From: Platanthera guangdongensis
Taxonomy: Eukaryota; Streptophyta; Magnoliopsida; Asparagales; Orchidaceae
Assembly: GCA_039583875.1 (NCBI GenBank)
Contig: CM077160.1
Location: forward strand, 109,631,530 to 109,695,529
Direction of reading: 5' to 3'
Length of the DNA: 64,000 nucleotides
The notes beneath the pieces were generated by a model. The model was not told the DNA's origin. It searched no databases and worked only from the letters and a program-made list of their open reading frames with translations. Below are positions 20,458 to 32,361 of this stretch, piece after piece (the stretch's first letter is position 1; each line of letters begins with the position of its first letter). A program made the position numbers and the translations under genes.

Positions 20458-21786
20458 TCAGGCTTGATACCTTGCACAGACACATGTAGCATACATGATA
20501 TCTGGTCTACTAGCAGTCAAGTATAATAGGGAGTCAACTATCCCTCTATACAAGGTTTCATCCACAGGTTTCCCTGTATCATCCTTGCTAAGAGACATAC
20601 TTGACCCCATTGGAGTCTTCATGGTACTGGATGAATCCATACCATACTTCCTTATGAGTTCTAGGGTGAACTTGGACTGACATATGGATAAACCACTTTC
20701 AGTCTGTTTAACTTGGAGACCCAAGAAAAACTTCAGCTCTCCCATACTACTCATCTCAAACTGACCTTGCATAAGTTTTGCAAACTTTTTGCAAAGGCTG
20801 CTTTCAGTAGACCCAAATATAATGTCATCTACATATATTTGGACTAGTATAACTTTGCCTCTAGATTCCCTAAGGAATAGAGTCTTATCTATTTTCCCCC
20901 TTGAGAACTTGTTCTCAATGAGAAAACTAGATAGGGTTTCATACCAAGCCCTAGGGGCTTGCTTTAACCCATATAAAGCTTTCCTAAGTCTATAGACATG
21001 ATGAGGTAAAGTTGGATCAACAAAACCTGAAGGCTGTTCCACATAGACTTCCTCTTTAAGATTACCATTCAGGAATGCTGACTTGACATCCATTTGGTAA
21101 ACCTTGAATCCTTGATAGGTTGCATGGGCCAAGAACATCCTTATGGCTTCCAGTCTGGCTACTGGAGCAAAGGTTTGATCAAAGTCAATACCTTCTTCTT
21201 GCCTATATCCTTTAGCAACCAATCTAGCTTTATTCTTAATGATGACCCCTTGTTCATCCATCTTATTCCTGTAGATCCACTTGGTTCCTATTATATTGTG
21301 GTTTTTAGGTTTAGGAACAAGTTCCCAGACCTTGCACCTCTTGAACTGATTAAGCTCTTCTTGTATTGCTTCAGTCCATTGTGGATCTAGTATTGCTTCT
21401 TCAAACTTCTTAGGTTCAACTTGAGATAGAAAACTGGAGTAGATTGCTGCATTCATGTATCTGCTCCTAGTTTGTACTCCTTGTCTTGGATCTCCAATAA
21501 TCTGCTCTACTGGATGATCTCTAAGATGCCTGTTGGCTGGAGGCATCCTAACTTCTGGTTGAACCTCTTCAGCATCTCCATCATGCTGTACTCCTTGTAC
21601 TTCTTCTGCAATTGGCACATGTAGTTCTCCCCCTGGACAACAGCTACTGTCCTCTACTTGCTGTCTTGCAGCAGGTACTTCTTCTATAGTAAGCTTGTCC
21701 ATTTTCTTTGTTAAACCTGTGGGGCTGCATACAGTACTAGACAACTCATTGTTAATAAGTTTAGTCTCATCAAAAACTACATGCAC
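20458..21786 (-). pseudogene. SIRE-like reverse transcriptase
   Basis: The open stretch of 442 codons covers the linker after integrase and the whole copia reverse transcriptase: [64 protein letters not shown], and an intact catalytic box YVDDIIFGS. It is in the same frame as integrase, separated by one TAA (21787-21789). The catalytic core itself looks whole; failure comes from the surrounding stops. Confidence 0.92.
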
Positions 21787-23058
21787 AGATTATTCTACAA
21801 CTTGTATAGTCAAGTTGTAGACTCTATAAGCCTTACTATTATTGCTGTACCCAACAAAAATTCTCTCTTGGGACTTGGCAGCAAACTTAGTCAAGTAAGA
21901 CTTCCCATTGTTAAGTATAAAGCATTTGCAACCAAAGATCCTGAAATAGGATAGGTTTGGTTTCCTGCCTTTCACAACTTCATAGGGGGTCTTGTTGAGC
22001 CCTTTAGTGATGGTAGCCCTATTTATAACATGGCATGTAGTGTTAACTGCTTTAGCCCAGAAATACTCTGGTAGTGATGTATCACTTAATAGGGTCCTAC
22101 CAGCCTCTATCAAGGTTCTATTCTTCCTCTCAGCAATGCCATTTTGCTGAGGTGTTCTAGGTGAAGAGAATTCTTGAAATATCACAAATTCTTCACATAG
22201 TTTTGTCATGCTTTCAGACTGAAATTCAGTACCATGGTCACTTCTAATCTTGACCAATGTACTATTTAGTTCATTCTGAATTTGCTTGACAAAGCTATGG
22301 AAGACACTAGGTGTTTCAGATTTCTGTATTAAGAAGAACACCCAGGAAAACCTTGAGTAGTCATCTACAACTACAAGGGTATAGACCTTCCTACCTAAGC
22401 TGTGAACTGGCATTGGACCAAAGAGATCCATATGCAAGAGGTATAAACACCTCACAACATCTTTGTTTTCTATGCTTCTAAAGGTGGATTTAGTCTGCTT
22501 GCCCTTTTGACAAGCTGAGCAAATTCCATCTTTAACACACTTAACTTAAGGACCATTCCTCACTAACTCTTTGCTAAAGAGTTTGCCAATAGTCTTGTAG
22601 TTAAGATGGGCAAGCCTCTTGTGCCATTTGACACAATGAGAGACTGTCTCATCAGCTACAAGACACACTGGAGAACCATTGTTCTCAATCATAATGTCTA
22701 AGCAGTAGACATTCCTCTTCCTATAACCAGTCAAAATGATCTCTTAATCACTTGACCTCTTGATATGACAACCATCCTTAACAAATGAGATGTCATACCC
22801 TACATCACTTAATTGACTTATACTTATTAGGTTGTGTTTCAACCTTTTAACATAAGCCACTTGAGTAATGGTAATCAAGTTGCTAGAAATGTTATCAAAC
22901 CCTTTGATGATTCCTTTTTCAGAACCACCAAAGGTTACTTTTGGACCATCTTTGATTGGAATGTAGTCCCTTAGTAATCCTCTAGTTCCAGTCATATGTC
23001 TGGAACATCCACTGTCCAAGTACCATGTTGGGGTATGGCCACTTGGACTCACCTGCAA
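21787..23058 (-). pseudogene. SIRE-like protease and integrase
   Basis: The protease begins with TPTWYLDSGCSRHMTG (DSG near 23008-23016). Integrase finger text follows (WHKRLAHLNYKTI, then C..C in CSACQKGKQTKS) and the core HMDLFGPMPV, VVVDDYSRFSWVFFL, KIRSDHGTEFQS and QQNGIAERKNRTL, so the DDE residues are present. Stops in the same frame lie at 22744 (TAA), near 22545 (TAA) and at 21787 (TAA). All these can be read through in one frame, so decay is by point changes only. Confidence 0.9.
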
Positions 23059-23415
23059 AACAGATTAATGAACCTTAGAACCCAAAGAATTCTTGGGTCC
23101 TTGGTACTTGTTAGTTTGCAATCTGACAAAGCTACCTACTGGCTTTCCAACAGGTAGTTTGGTACTCACTTTGGCACTAGCATTGTGCCAACAGTCCACT
23201 GCAAAATGGTCAACTTTGCCACAGCACCAACATTCAAACTTATTGTACTTTTGCTTAGGTACTGCCTTTGCTGTCTTATCTACAGCAAACTTGTTGAATG
23301 TTGGGGCTTTGCCCTTGGACTTAAACTTGGACTGCTCAGTCCTTGCAGGTTTAATAAAACCCAGTCCAGCCTTGCCTTTATGATGAACAAATTCATCAAT
23401 TAAAGGTAACACTGA
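23059..23415 (-). pseudogene. SIRE-like gag, C-terminal part (after Copia-2)
   Basis: Directly after the target duplication of Copia-2 the minus frame continues LPLIDEFVHHKGKAGLGF and FECWCCGKVDHFAVDCWHN, a zinc-knuckle-like CX2CX4HX4C motif. It joins in frame to the gag part ending at 28157. A TAA at 23065-23067 precedes the protease. Confidence 0.85.
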
Positions 23416-23420
23416 CTTAG

Positions 23421-23792
23421 TGTTAGAAAGTAGCGAAAAAGAGAGAACAAGCGGATAAGCTTTTGAATAATTGAAATTTTATTATCCAAAAAAGATATCA
23501 TTTACAAAGGTATGACCTCCCTTATATAGAATGGAGGAGATAAGAAAGAGAGTATACAAACAATGTGGGACTAAACATTTACAATACAGAGCGGCTAGAA
23601 TAAAGGTGACCGCACAGGCCGCGCGGTTAGACAGATGGCTTAACCGCTCGGCAACTCTAGCAGGATAGAATAGGCCGCAATGGTAGACCGCTAGACCGCC
23701 CGGTCTCCAGGCTTCAGAGTGAGACCGCCAGACCGCTCGGTCAACAAACCGCTGGATCAGACCGCTAAGCCGCCCGGTCTAATACTTCAACA
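23421..23792 (-). repeat. Copia-2 3' LTR
   Basis: 372 bp; on the minus strand it starts TGTTGAAGTATTAG and ends TTTCTAACA. Many AGACCG/GCGGTCT words occupy U3 (23655-23780). A TATATAAGG box is readable on the minus strand near 23518-23526. Confidence 0.94.
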
Positions 23793-23806
23793 CTCCCCCT
23801 CAAGCT
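23793..23806 (-). promoter_or_regulatory. Copia-2 polypurine tract
   Basis: The minus strand reads AGCTTGAGGGGGAG directly before the 3' LTR, the same sequence as in Copia-1. Confidence 0.85.
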
Positions 23807-26800
23807 GGAGCATAGATATCAATCATGCCCAGCTTGTCACAAATGCGGAAGAAGGAAGTAGAAACCGGCTTGGTGAAGATATCTGCCAATTCCTTGTCAG
23901 AGGTGACAAAAAGAGTACAAATCTGTTTCTTCAAGATCTCTTCCCGAATGAAGTGACAGTCAACCTCTATATGCTTTGTTCTCTCATGGAAGACCGGATT
24001 TCTGGATATGTGTATAGCGGCCTTGTTGTCACAGAACATAGGGAGAGGACAGTCATATACCTCGCTCAGGTCAAGCATGAGAGCCCGCAACCACTTTAAC
24101 TCACACGTGGTTGACGCCATACTCCGGTATTCGGCTTCGGCACTGGATCTGGAGACAACAAACTGTTTCTTGCTCTTCCAACTCACGAGATTACCTCCAA
24201 CAAAGGTACAGAAACCTGATGTGGATTTACGATCGCCTTTGTCATCCGCGTAACTTGAATCTGAGTAGGCCTCAACCCTCAGATGACCATTCTTCTGAAA
24301 GAGTAACCCTCTGCCCGATGCTGCTTTGATATACTCCAAAATCTTCAGGGCGGACTGAAGATGGCACTCCCGGGGAGCTTGCATAAACTGACTGACCTTG
24401 CCTACAGCATAGGCGATGTCGGGTCTAGTCACCGTGAGATAGATGAGTTTGCCTACCAAACATCTGTACCTTGTGACATCAGATAGAAGAGGCGAGTCAT
24501 CCATCCACGTTTTGTCTTCTCCAACAGCCATGGGAAAACGAGCTGGTTTGGCACCTGTCAATCCTGCCTCTCGTAGAAGATCAAGGGCATACTTCCGTTG
24601 AGAGAGAACCAAGGAGTCAAGTTTCCGAGAGATTTCTATCCCCAAAAAGTATTTTGGGGAGCCCATATCCTTCGTGACCAAGTGCTGACGGAGGTGCTTC
24701 TTCGTCAAGTCCACCCCATCTCGGTCATCGCCAGTAAGGAGAATATCATCCACATATACGGCCAAAACCACCAGTCCCGAGGCCGTTTTGCGAATGAATA
24801 AGGAGTGATCGGCCGAACTCCTTTGAAAGCCGATGGTAGCCACAATACCACTGAATTTGTCAAACCATGCCCGAGGGCTCTGCTTTAGGCCATAAATGGC
24901 CTTCTTCAAATGACATACACGTGTCTCCCCCTGAGCAACATACCTAGGAGGTTGCTCCATATAGACGTCCTCCTGAAGATCGCCATAGAGAAAGGCATTC
25001 TTCACATCAAGCTGGGAAATGGCCCAAGCCCGGTTAACAGCAACAGAAAAGAGAACCCGGATGGTGCTGAGGCGAGCAACCGGAGAGAAGGTATCAAAGT
25101 AATCAACGCCGTAAGTCTGAGTGAAGCCCTTGGCCACCAGCCGGGCTTTGTAGCGATCCACAGTGCCGTCGGGGCGAAACTTCACAACGAAGACCCAGCG
25201 ACAACCAACCACATCAGTGCCCACGGGAGGAGGAACAAGGGTCCAGGTACCCCTTTCAGTGAGAGTAGCCATCTCCTCATCCATGACAGACTTCCAATGA
25301 GGGACAGCAAGAGCCTCCTGGTAGGTACGGGGAGTAGAAGTAGCAGAGATAGCCAAGGCAAAACACTTGCGAGAAGGAGAAAGCTGATCATATGAAACAA
25401 CAGCCGTGAGCGGGTGTTGAGTACACGCCTGCACCCCTTTGCGAAGGGCAATGGGAACATCCAGGTCAACGGGAGCGTTGGCGACGGGAGCGTCAGCGAC
25501 CGGAGCATTGGAGACGGGAGCGTCAGCGACCGGAGCGTCCGTGGCGGAGAAGGCTGGCCCGGGACTAGAGAGAGACGGCAGCAGAGAGGAGGGTGGAGGG
25601 GTGGGTGGGGAGACGGACTGGGAAGGAGTGGGTGGAGGAGGAGACGAAGGTGGGAAAACGTGGAGAGGTGTGGAAGGGACGGAGATATCAGAAGGAAGAG
25701 AAGAGGGAGGAGAGAAATAGGAAGCATTTTCGAAAAAGGTCACATCCGCGGAGACAAACTGCTTGCGGAGTAGGGGGTCAAAGCAGCAATAGCCTTTTTG
25801 AGTGGTAGAGTACCCCAAAAAGACACACTTGGTGGAACGGGGGGAAAGCTTGTCGCGGGTAGCGGAGGGAGCGTGAACAAAGGCCGTACAGTCAAAGACA
25901 CGGAGAGGAAGAGGAAAAGGTTCCTGGTGGGGGTAGAGAAGGGAGAAGAGAGTCTGGCCGTGGAGAACCGCGGAGGGAAGGCGATTGATGAGATAGCAGG
26001 CGAGGAGCACAGCGTAGCCCCAGTAGGAGCGAGGGACGTGCATCTGCGTCATGAGAGTACGCGCAACATCAAGGAGGTGACGGTTTTTACACTCCGCCAC
26101 CCCATTCTGCTGGGAGGTGTAAACACAAGTCGTTTGATGAAGGAGGCCATGTTGGTGAAAGAATGCGGAGAACTCATGAGTCAGATATTCTTTAGCATTA
26201 TCAGAACGTAAGACTTTAATAGAAGTAGCAAACTGAGTCTTAATCATAAAGTAAAAGGATTGCCAAACAAAAAATAGTTCAGAGCGATCTTTTAACAGAT
26301 ACACCCAGGTACATCGAGAAAAATCATCGATAAAAGTGACAAAATAGGAACTGCCCCGACCAACTGTAAGGGTAGGAGCAGGACCCCATACATCAGAATG
26401 AATAAGATCAAAGATGCGAGAGGAGCCACGGCCTTGCTTCGGTGGGAAGGAGGAGCGATGATGTTTGCCAAGCTGACACACATCACAGTTGAGCGGAGAA
26501 CTGGTAGGAGGTAAGTGGGGCAGAAGCTGGTGAATAAGCCGAGGAGGAGGATGTCCAAGACGAAGATGCCACTGAAGGAGATCGGTGGAGGAGGAGTAGG
26601 CAGAGAGAGCGGAAACATCGTCGAGGAAGTAGAGGCCGCCGCTCTCAGTCCCAGTAGCAATCGTCAGCTGGGTCCTCGGGTCCTAAAAAGAACAAGTAGT
26701 GGGAGTGAATAAGACGGAGCACTGAAGTTGCCGGCATAAAGTAGTAACTGATAACAAATTGCACGGGAACTTCGGGACATAGAGGGTATCCTCCAAGCAA

Positions 26801-27207
26801 AGTGATGGGGTGAGTTGAACCATGCCCGTCCCATGAACCGGGGACGGGGAACCATCCGCCACACGAACCGGGGGTAAGCGGTCATGGGTCTCAAGACGGG
26901 AGAAGCAATGAGGGTTGCCCGTCATATGATTTGTGGCACCGGAGTCAATCAGCCATTTACCTTGGGTGACGACGTGGGCACTACCTGACGTCGTGGCCAC
27001 AAAGGCAGATGGCCGAGAAGAGGCGGAGGCCGAAGACGGAGCATCACCGGAAGAGCGAAGGTGAGGATGTTTCTGCCAGCAGCGGTCAATAGTATGGCCA
27101 GTACGACCACAGTGAGAGCCAACAAGCTTGGAAAGGGTGCCAAGGTTGCCCGAAGGAGGAGGAGGAGAAGGAGCTGTAGGAGTAGTGGTGAGACCGGAGG
27201 TAGTCAT
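23800..27207 (-). pseudogene. Copia-2 polyprotein, gag core deleted, one stop
   Basis: I choose ATG at 27207 (MTTSGLTTTP). The frame is about 1136 codons to the stop at 23800 and is broken only by TAG at 26683-26685, where Copia-1 has CAG. After SGNLGTLSKLVGS the frame jumps straight to HCGRTGHTIDRCW, the zinc knuckle. Copia-1 has roughly 210 more residues between these points, so the gag core is gone but the frame is kept. Protease (DSGATNHMTG), integrase (HSDVWGP..IDDFSRCTWVYLL), reverse transcriptase with intact YVDDILLTG and RNase H (SSAEAEYRSMA) are otherwise complete. Confidence 0.93.
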
Positions 27208-27767
27208 AGAACCCGGCAAGCAGAAGAAGCCGCGCGAACAGAAGCGGTTAGAAAACAGACGAAGCCGCGCGAACAGTAGCGACTAGAAAGAAGTCAAAGG
27301 CACAGCGGGGAAGAGGTCGCACGGACTGAAAAGGCCGAGCGAACAGAAGAGAGGAGAAGAGCAGGTGACCGCGACCAAGATGCAGGTGAGATAGGAACAA
27401 CCCGCACGGTCAGGCAGATCACAGCAGCAAACTGCGAGTATAGAGACAAGCGGAAAAGGGGAAAGCAGAAGCGGACAGGGAGAAGAAGTCCGCAGCGGGT
27501 AGAGACAAGGCCGCAACGACTAGGAAGTCAGAGAGGCAAGAAAGAACAAGGAGCGCGGCGACAAGGAAACAGGTCGCTGCGACGAATAGCAGTAGGAGAA
27601 GAGAACCAAGAAAAAGCAAGCCGCGCGAACAGGGCAGCGGACAGAAACAAGCCGCGCGAATAGGGCAGCGGACAGAAGAGAAGGCAAGTCGCGAAACAGG
27701 TCACACAAAGCGGAAAACAAGCCGCGAACAACAGAGAGCACACAGAATCAGGAGGAAATGACCGTGT

Positions 27768-27779
27768 CCTCTGATACCA
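27768..27779 (-). promoter_or_regulatory. Copia-2 primer-binding site
   Basis: The minus strand reads TGGTATCAGAGG right after the 5' LTR, matching initiator tRNA-Met as in Copia-1. Confidence 0.9.
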
Positions 27780-28151
27780 TGTTAGAAAGTAGCGAAAAAG
27801 AGAGAACAAGCGGATAAGCTTTTGAATAATTGAAATTTTATTATCCAAAAAAGATGTCATTTACAAAGGTATGGCCTCCCTTATATAGAATGGAGGAGAT
27901 AAGAAAGAGAGTATACAAACAATGTGGGACTAAACATTTACAATACAGAGCGGCTAGAATTAAGGTGACCGCACAGGCCGCGCGGTTAGACAGATGGCTT
28001 AACCGCTCGGCAACTCCAGCAGGATAGAACAGGCCGCAATGGTAGACCGCTAGACCGCCCGGTCTCCAGGCTTCAGAGTGAGACCGCCAGACCGCTCGGT
28101 CAACAAACCGCTGGATCAGACCGCTAAGCCGCCCGGTCTAATACTTCAACA
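27780..28151 (-). repeat. Copia-2 5' LTR
   Basis: 372 bp, same limits as the 3' LTR. Differences seen at about five sites, mostly transitions. Followed on the plus strand by the duplication CTTAG. Confidence 0.94.
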
Positions 28152-28156
28152 CTTAG

Positions 28157-29846
28157 GTTTAGAAAACCTAGCAACAAGCTCTCTCTCCTTCTGAAGATTA
28201 ATCTCCAGACTCTTGATTTGATCATTCTTAAAGGTGATAGTCCCCATCTGAATCACTGTTATGTGTTTCAGCCTGGCTATCTCATTAAGCTTTTGATCAA
28301 ATAGCTTCTCAGAATCTGTTACAGCAGCTTTTAGATCAGCAATTTCCTTTGCCTGACTTTTGGCTAGGGACTTGCTTTTCTTGTAAGCTTGCAACAGTAC
28401 TTTATATTCATCTATAAGCTGATGAATATCTTCCTCAGACTCAGATACACTCTCATCACTAGATGATGATGAATCTGATTCTGTACTAGAACAAGAAACT
28501 GAACTTAGAGTTGAACATTATACCTTACTGGGTCCTGGCTGCTCCAGGATTTTGTCATGCTCTGTCAAAGCCATTAGCCCTTGGCATTGACTATCTTCTT
28601 GTTCATAAATAGACTCCATTATCTGCATGAATTCTTCTTCTTCTTCTTCTTCAGCAAACCGCCCTATGTATGCCTCAGCATCAGACTCAGTTTCTGAAGA
28701 AGAGATATCTGATAGAGTCTTCTCTTTCTTGGCAACAAAAGACTTCTCTTTCTTGCCTTTGAAATGAGTCTTCTTCCTGTCACTAGACTTTTTTCTCTTC
28801 TCAGGACAATCTGCAACAACATGGCCTTGTCTATTGCAGCAATAGCACACTATCTTTGAAACAGTTGTCTTGCTAGATTCAGTCCTCTTCCTATCCTTCT
28901 TTGAGGCCTTTTTATTCTGATATAGGTCTTCTTTTCCCTGTGAAGTAGAAGGCCTTGACCTCCACTGTTTCTTCTTCAAGAATTTCTGAAAATGTCTAGT
29001 GAAGGCAGCAAAGTCTTCATCACTTTCACTGCTTTCAGATTTTGTGCTGGCTGACTCATCTGACTCTGATTCAACTACCTTTGGAGGTGGAGTTGATGAC
29101 TTATTCCTGTACTTTCTGGAGGCTTCTGTCTTGAAAGATACTGTTCTTTCCTTGTGTTCAGTTCTTGTTGATTTCTCCTCCTCTTTCCTCACTGTCAACT
29201 GCATTTCATAAGACAATAACTTGCCAAACAGTGTAGGTGGAGGAATTTCTCCCAACTTAGCCATTTCTCTAATGACACAAATCTTTGTGTCCCAATCTTT
29301 AGTTAGGGACCTTAGGAACTTGTCATTTAGTTCATAATTGCTGAACTCTCTTCCATAAGACATGAGTTCATTCACTATTCTGTAGAACTTCTTATAGCAC
29401 TCAGTTATGCTATCACCCTTTCCTTGTCTAAAACTCCCATACTCTTGATTTAGCAAGGATTTTCTATCTTGCCTAACTTCTTCAGAACCGTCCATATACA
29501 CAATAAGAGTGTCACACATCTCTTTGGCTGTCTTACATTGTATAAGATTCTGAAATGTTGCATCATCTATGGCACTCACTATAATGTTTTGTGCCCTTTT
29601 GTCCATGGTAGCTAGGACAATCTCATCCTTAGTCATTTCAGAGAAATCCTTTGGGGTTCTCTGATTTGCATCTAGAACTGATATCTTCATGGGCACATAA
29701 GGCCCTTCCTTTACTGTGATGTAGATTCTAGGGTCTGAGGCCTCCATAAACAGCCTTACCCTTTCCTTCCAGATCCCAAAGATCTCTTTCCTGCATATGG
29801 GCAATTTCATGAAACCCAATTCCTTGTGATTTTCAGAGGAACCCAT
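28157..29846 (-). pseudogene. SIRE-like gag, N-terminal and central part
   Basis: ATG at 29846 (MGSSENHKELGF). The frame has KEIFGIWKERVRLFMEA, the DUF4219/UBN2-type gag region (LNQEYGSFRQGKGDSITECY, LSYEMQLTVRKEEE), Ser/Lys-rich linkers and a first zinc knuckle CYCCNRQGHVVADC. A TAA at 28518-28520 interrupts it; the same frame goes on with a Ser/Glu-rich stretch and a helical coiled-coil-like part (KSLAKSQAKEIADLKAAV, ELVARFSKPK) up to the Copia-2 insertion. Apart from the TAA it is open. Confidence 0.9.
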
Positions 29847-29938
29847 GGTTCTTGATTTTCTTGAATCTGTAATTTACCTTACACTGAATCTGCCAATCAG
29901 GATCTCCTTAGACTGTTAGTCCTTTTTAAGGAACCTCC

Positions 29939-29949
29939 CTCTGATACCA
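29939..29949 (-). promoter_or_regulatory. SIRE-like primer-binding site
   Basis: The minus strand reads TGGTATCAGAG two bases after the end of the 5' LTR, complementary to initiator tRNA-Met. Confidence 0.85.
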
Positions 29950-29951
29950 CT

Positions 29952-32024
29952 TGAAAGATATAGTACCTAAACACCTAGAGGGGGGGGGGGTGAATAGGTG
30001 ACCAATTTATTTTTAAACTTTAATGGCAGCAATCAGTTAATATCACAGAATTCTAACTACTTTTGCACAGCAAACACACAGCATACATAGCAAAGCACAA
30101 CACACCACAGCAGACACAGAGTTTTATAGTGGTTCAGCAAGATTTGGGTACATCCACTTTCCCCCTTCGCCTATCTAGCAGTGTACTAGATTCGGCCAAA
30201 CTTCACCACTGTCTCAGAACCCAAACTGGTTCCTACACCTCAGGCCCAAAGCCTTACAACTCAGCTTTTCCACAAAGCCTACACTCAGCCACAAAGGCCT
30301 ACACTCAGCCAACAAGGCCTACACTCAGCCAACAAGGGCCTACACTCAGAGATTCCAATCTCCTACACTCAGGCTCTCAAGTCCTACCCTCAGCCTTTAT
30401 AATTACAGGCTTACAATCACTCAGATCCAAAGGATCCTACAAGATAAAATGATTTTACAAATATTAACTCAACAACTCAGAAACAATAGATGGGAGTTGT
30501 GAGTTTCTTGATGAGTTCTTGGAAGAACTCAGCTGGAAACAATCTGACTTAGCTTTCTTCAAAGCTTCTTGAAAGTAGAACTGAATAAGATTGAATCCTC
30601 CTGCAGTTGATCCTTGATCTCTGCTACTTAGAATTCAGAATGAATCTGAACCCTTCTTCTCAGCCTAGTTCCAATGGCTGATTTCTTGGATGGAGCCCTC
30701 TCTCTCCAACTTCTTAGATCTGCACTTGGACAGCTAGATCTTCTTGTTTTGATACTTGATCAATAACTTGATCAACTCTGTGAATTACTTTTTGAATTGC
30801 TTCAGCAACTTCTTCAACTACCTCAATCACAGTTTCTGTAGACTGTATGAGCCTATTTATAGGCCTTCTTCATGGTAACCGGCTGGTCCGGTTCATAACT
30901 GTCTTCTGACATCTCTGACAGGTGCTGTAGACCGGCTGGAACGGCAGCTGTCAAGTCATCCAGTCAATTCTTGAAAGTTCTCTAACTGTCTGAAAGTGTC
31001 GAGACTTTTTGTCTTTAAGTGTTGACACTTATAGGCCAAGTGTCGACACAAGTTGTGTAAGTGTCGACACAAGTCTACAAGGTGTCGACACAACTCCTTG
31101 TGTTGTAGATTCTATGTCTCAACACAGTTTCTTCTGCATGTGTCGACACAGAAATTGAGTGTCGACACAAGTACTTGATCTTCTATCTTTTGCTGAATTC
31201 TTCTAAGTGCCGACACATCTCCTTTGTGTCGACACAACTTCTTGTGTTGAATCTGTTAAGTGTCGACACTACTTCTTGGTGTCGACACATAGTCTTCAAT
31301 GTTGATACTTGCTGAGTGTCGACACAGCTCCTTGTGTCGACACTTGATTCTTCTGTTGAGACTTCAGCTGAGTGTCGACACATTCCCTTAGCGTCGACAC
31401 TTGTACTTAGAATATTTTGTTGATCTTGCTGTTCTTTGCTAAGTGTCTACACAGCTCCTTGTGTCGACACTTTCTTCAAGTGTTGAGTCTTCTGTTGAGT
31501 GTCGACACATTGTTCTTGGTGTCGACACTTACTTCAAGTGCTGACTCTTCTGTTGAGTGTCGACACATTGTTCTGAGTGTCGACACTTATACTTAGTCTC
31601 TGCTGACTTTTGCTGAGTGTCGACACAGCTCCAAGTGTCGACACTTTCTGGTGTAGACACAGCTTCACTGGGTGTCGACACTGCTGTTAAGTGTCGACAC
31701 TGCTTTACTGTACTTTCTTCATTAAGTGTCGACACAGCTCCTTGTGTCGACACTTTCTGTCTGGTGTCGACTCTGCATCCCAGGTGTCGACACAATGACT
31801 CCAAGTGTCGACACTGCTTGTCTGGGTGTCAACACAAGTCTTCTTAAGTGTCGACACTTTCCCTCTAGGTGTCGACACATGGACTTAGAAAATTTTTGCT
31901 TCAGTCCTGCAAATACTTAACCTGCACAAGTAACTCAAAAACACATCAAATACATTTTGATGTATATCATTGAGTTGGGTGAGGCTTCTTCAAATCAGGT
32001 ACATTTAAACTAATGTACCCAACA
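29952..32024 (-). repeat. SIRE-like element 5' LTR
   Basis: 2073 bp, with the same ends as the 3' LTR and only scattered differences. It is 19 bp longer, and one extra GTGTCGACAC-containing piece near 31680-31700 accounts for this. The G-run after CCTAGA, the 20-bp CCTACACTCAGCC tandem words (about 30280-30350) and the TATA box (30854-30861) are all conserved. Confidence 0.93.
31010..31880. repeat. U3 array of GTGTCGACAC palindromes, 5' LTR
   Basis: I count 26 exact copies plus variants such as GTGTTGACAC, GTGTCAACAC, GCGTCGACAC and GTGTCTACAC. Most positions match the array of the other LTR one to one. An additional unit (GCTGTTAAGTGTCGACACT, about 31683-31701) is absent from the other LTR. 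Confidence 0.9.
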
Positions 32025-32361
32025 GGGGAGCTAGGTGGAGCAGCTTCCCTCAGTCCTTTAAGCTCTGAGGACTACCCCCAAGACAGCCACAGGGGAGACC
32101 CCCTTCAAGCTCTCCCATGGCTGCGAAGCAGTGCTTCCCATAGAGTTTGAAGTCCAGACACCTCAGGTGGCAGAGACCCAGGAAGTCAGGGAGGAATGGA
32201 GAACTGAAAACGAGGAGAAACTACAGCTCTCCCTTGATATGTTGGAGGAGCTGCGAGATCTCTCCGCCATCCGACAGGAAGAAGTAAAAAGAAGAATGAC
32301 TAAGTACTTTGATAAGAATGTCAGTGTCAAACAATTTATAGAAGGGGACTTGGTACTAAAA
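32025..32361 (+). pseudogene. Tat-like integrase, second part
   Basis: After the SIRE-like target duplication the integrase continues with RTTPKTATGETPFKLSHGCEA-type text (frame breaks near 32060), then AVLPIEFEVQTPQVAET and LDMLEELRDLSAIRQEE, ending FIEGDLVLK at the solo LTR. This is the usual C-terminal region of a gypsy integrase, collinear with the part at 16161-16724. Confidence 0.85.

Larger units (their letters stand above)
23421..28151 (-). mobile_element. Copia-2: Ty1/copia element with an in-frame gag deletion
   Basis: LTRs of 372 bp at both ends differ at only about five positions by my hand alignment. Perfect 5-bp target duplications CTTAG lie at 23416-23420 and 28152-28156. Pol is closely related to that of Copia-1 (shared GTGSGGLYFLDN-like, SGATNHMTGN and RNase H text), but the LTRs differ. 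Only one stop breaks the long frame. It is the youngest dated insertion in the window and lies in the gag of the SIRE-like element. Confidence 0.95.
16725..32024 (-). mobile_element. SIRE-like Ty1/copia element, complete apart from a nested insertion
   Basis: LTRs of 2054 and 2073 bp bound the element, with target duplications GGGGA at 16720-16724 and 32025-32029. On the minus strand the order is gag, protease, integrase, reverse transcriptase, RNase H and an extra frame, then the 3' LTR at low coordinates. Long LTRs, two zinc-knuckle-type motifs, a YLDSGCSRHMTG protease and an extra 3' frame fit the SIRE/Maximus group. Copia-2 is inserted in gag. All coding parts lie in one frame except the region from RNase H on; a handful of stops and one frameshift show decay. 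It is inserted in the Tat-like integrase. Confidence 0.93.
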
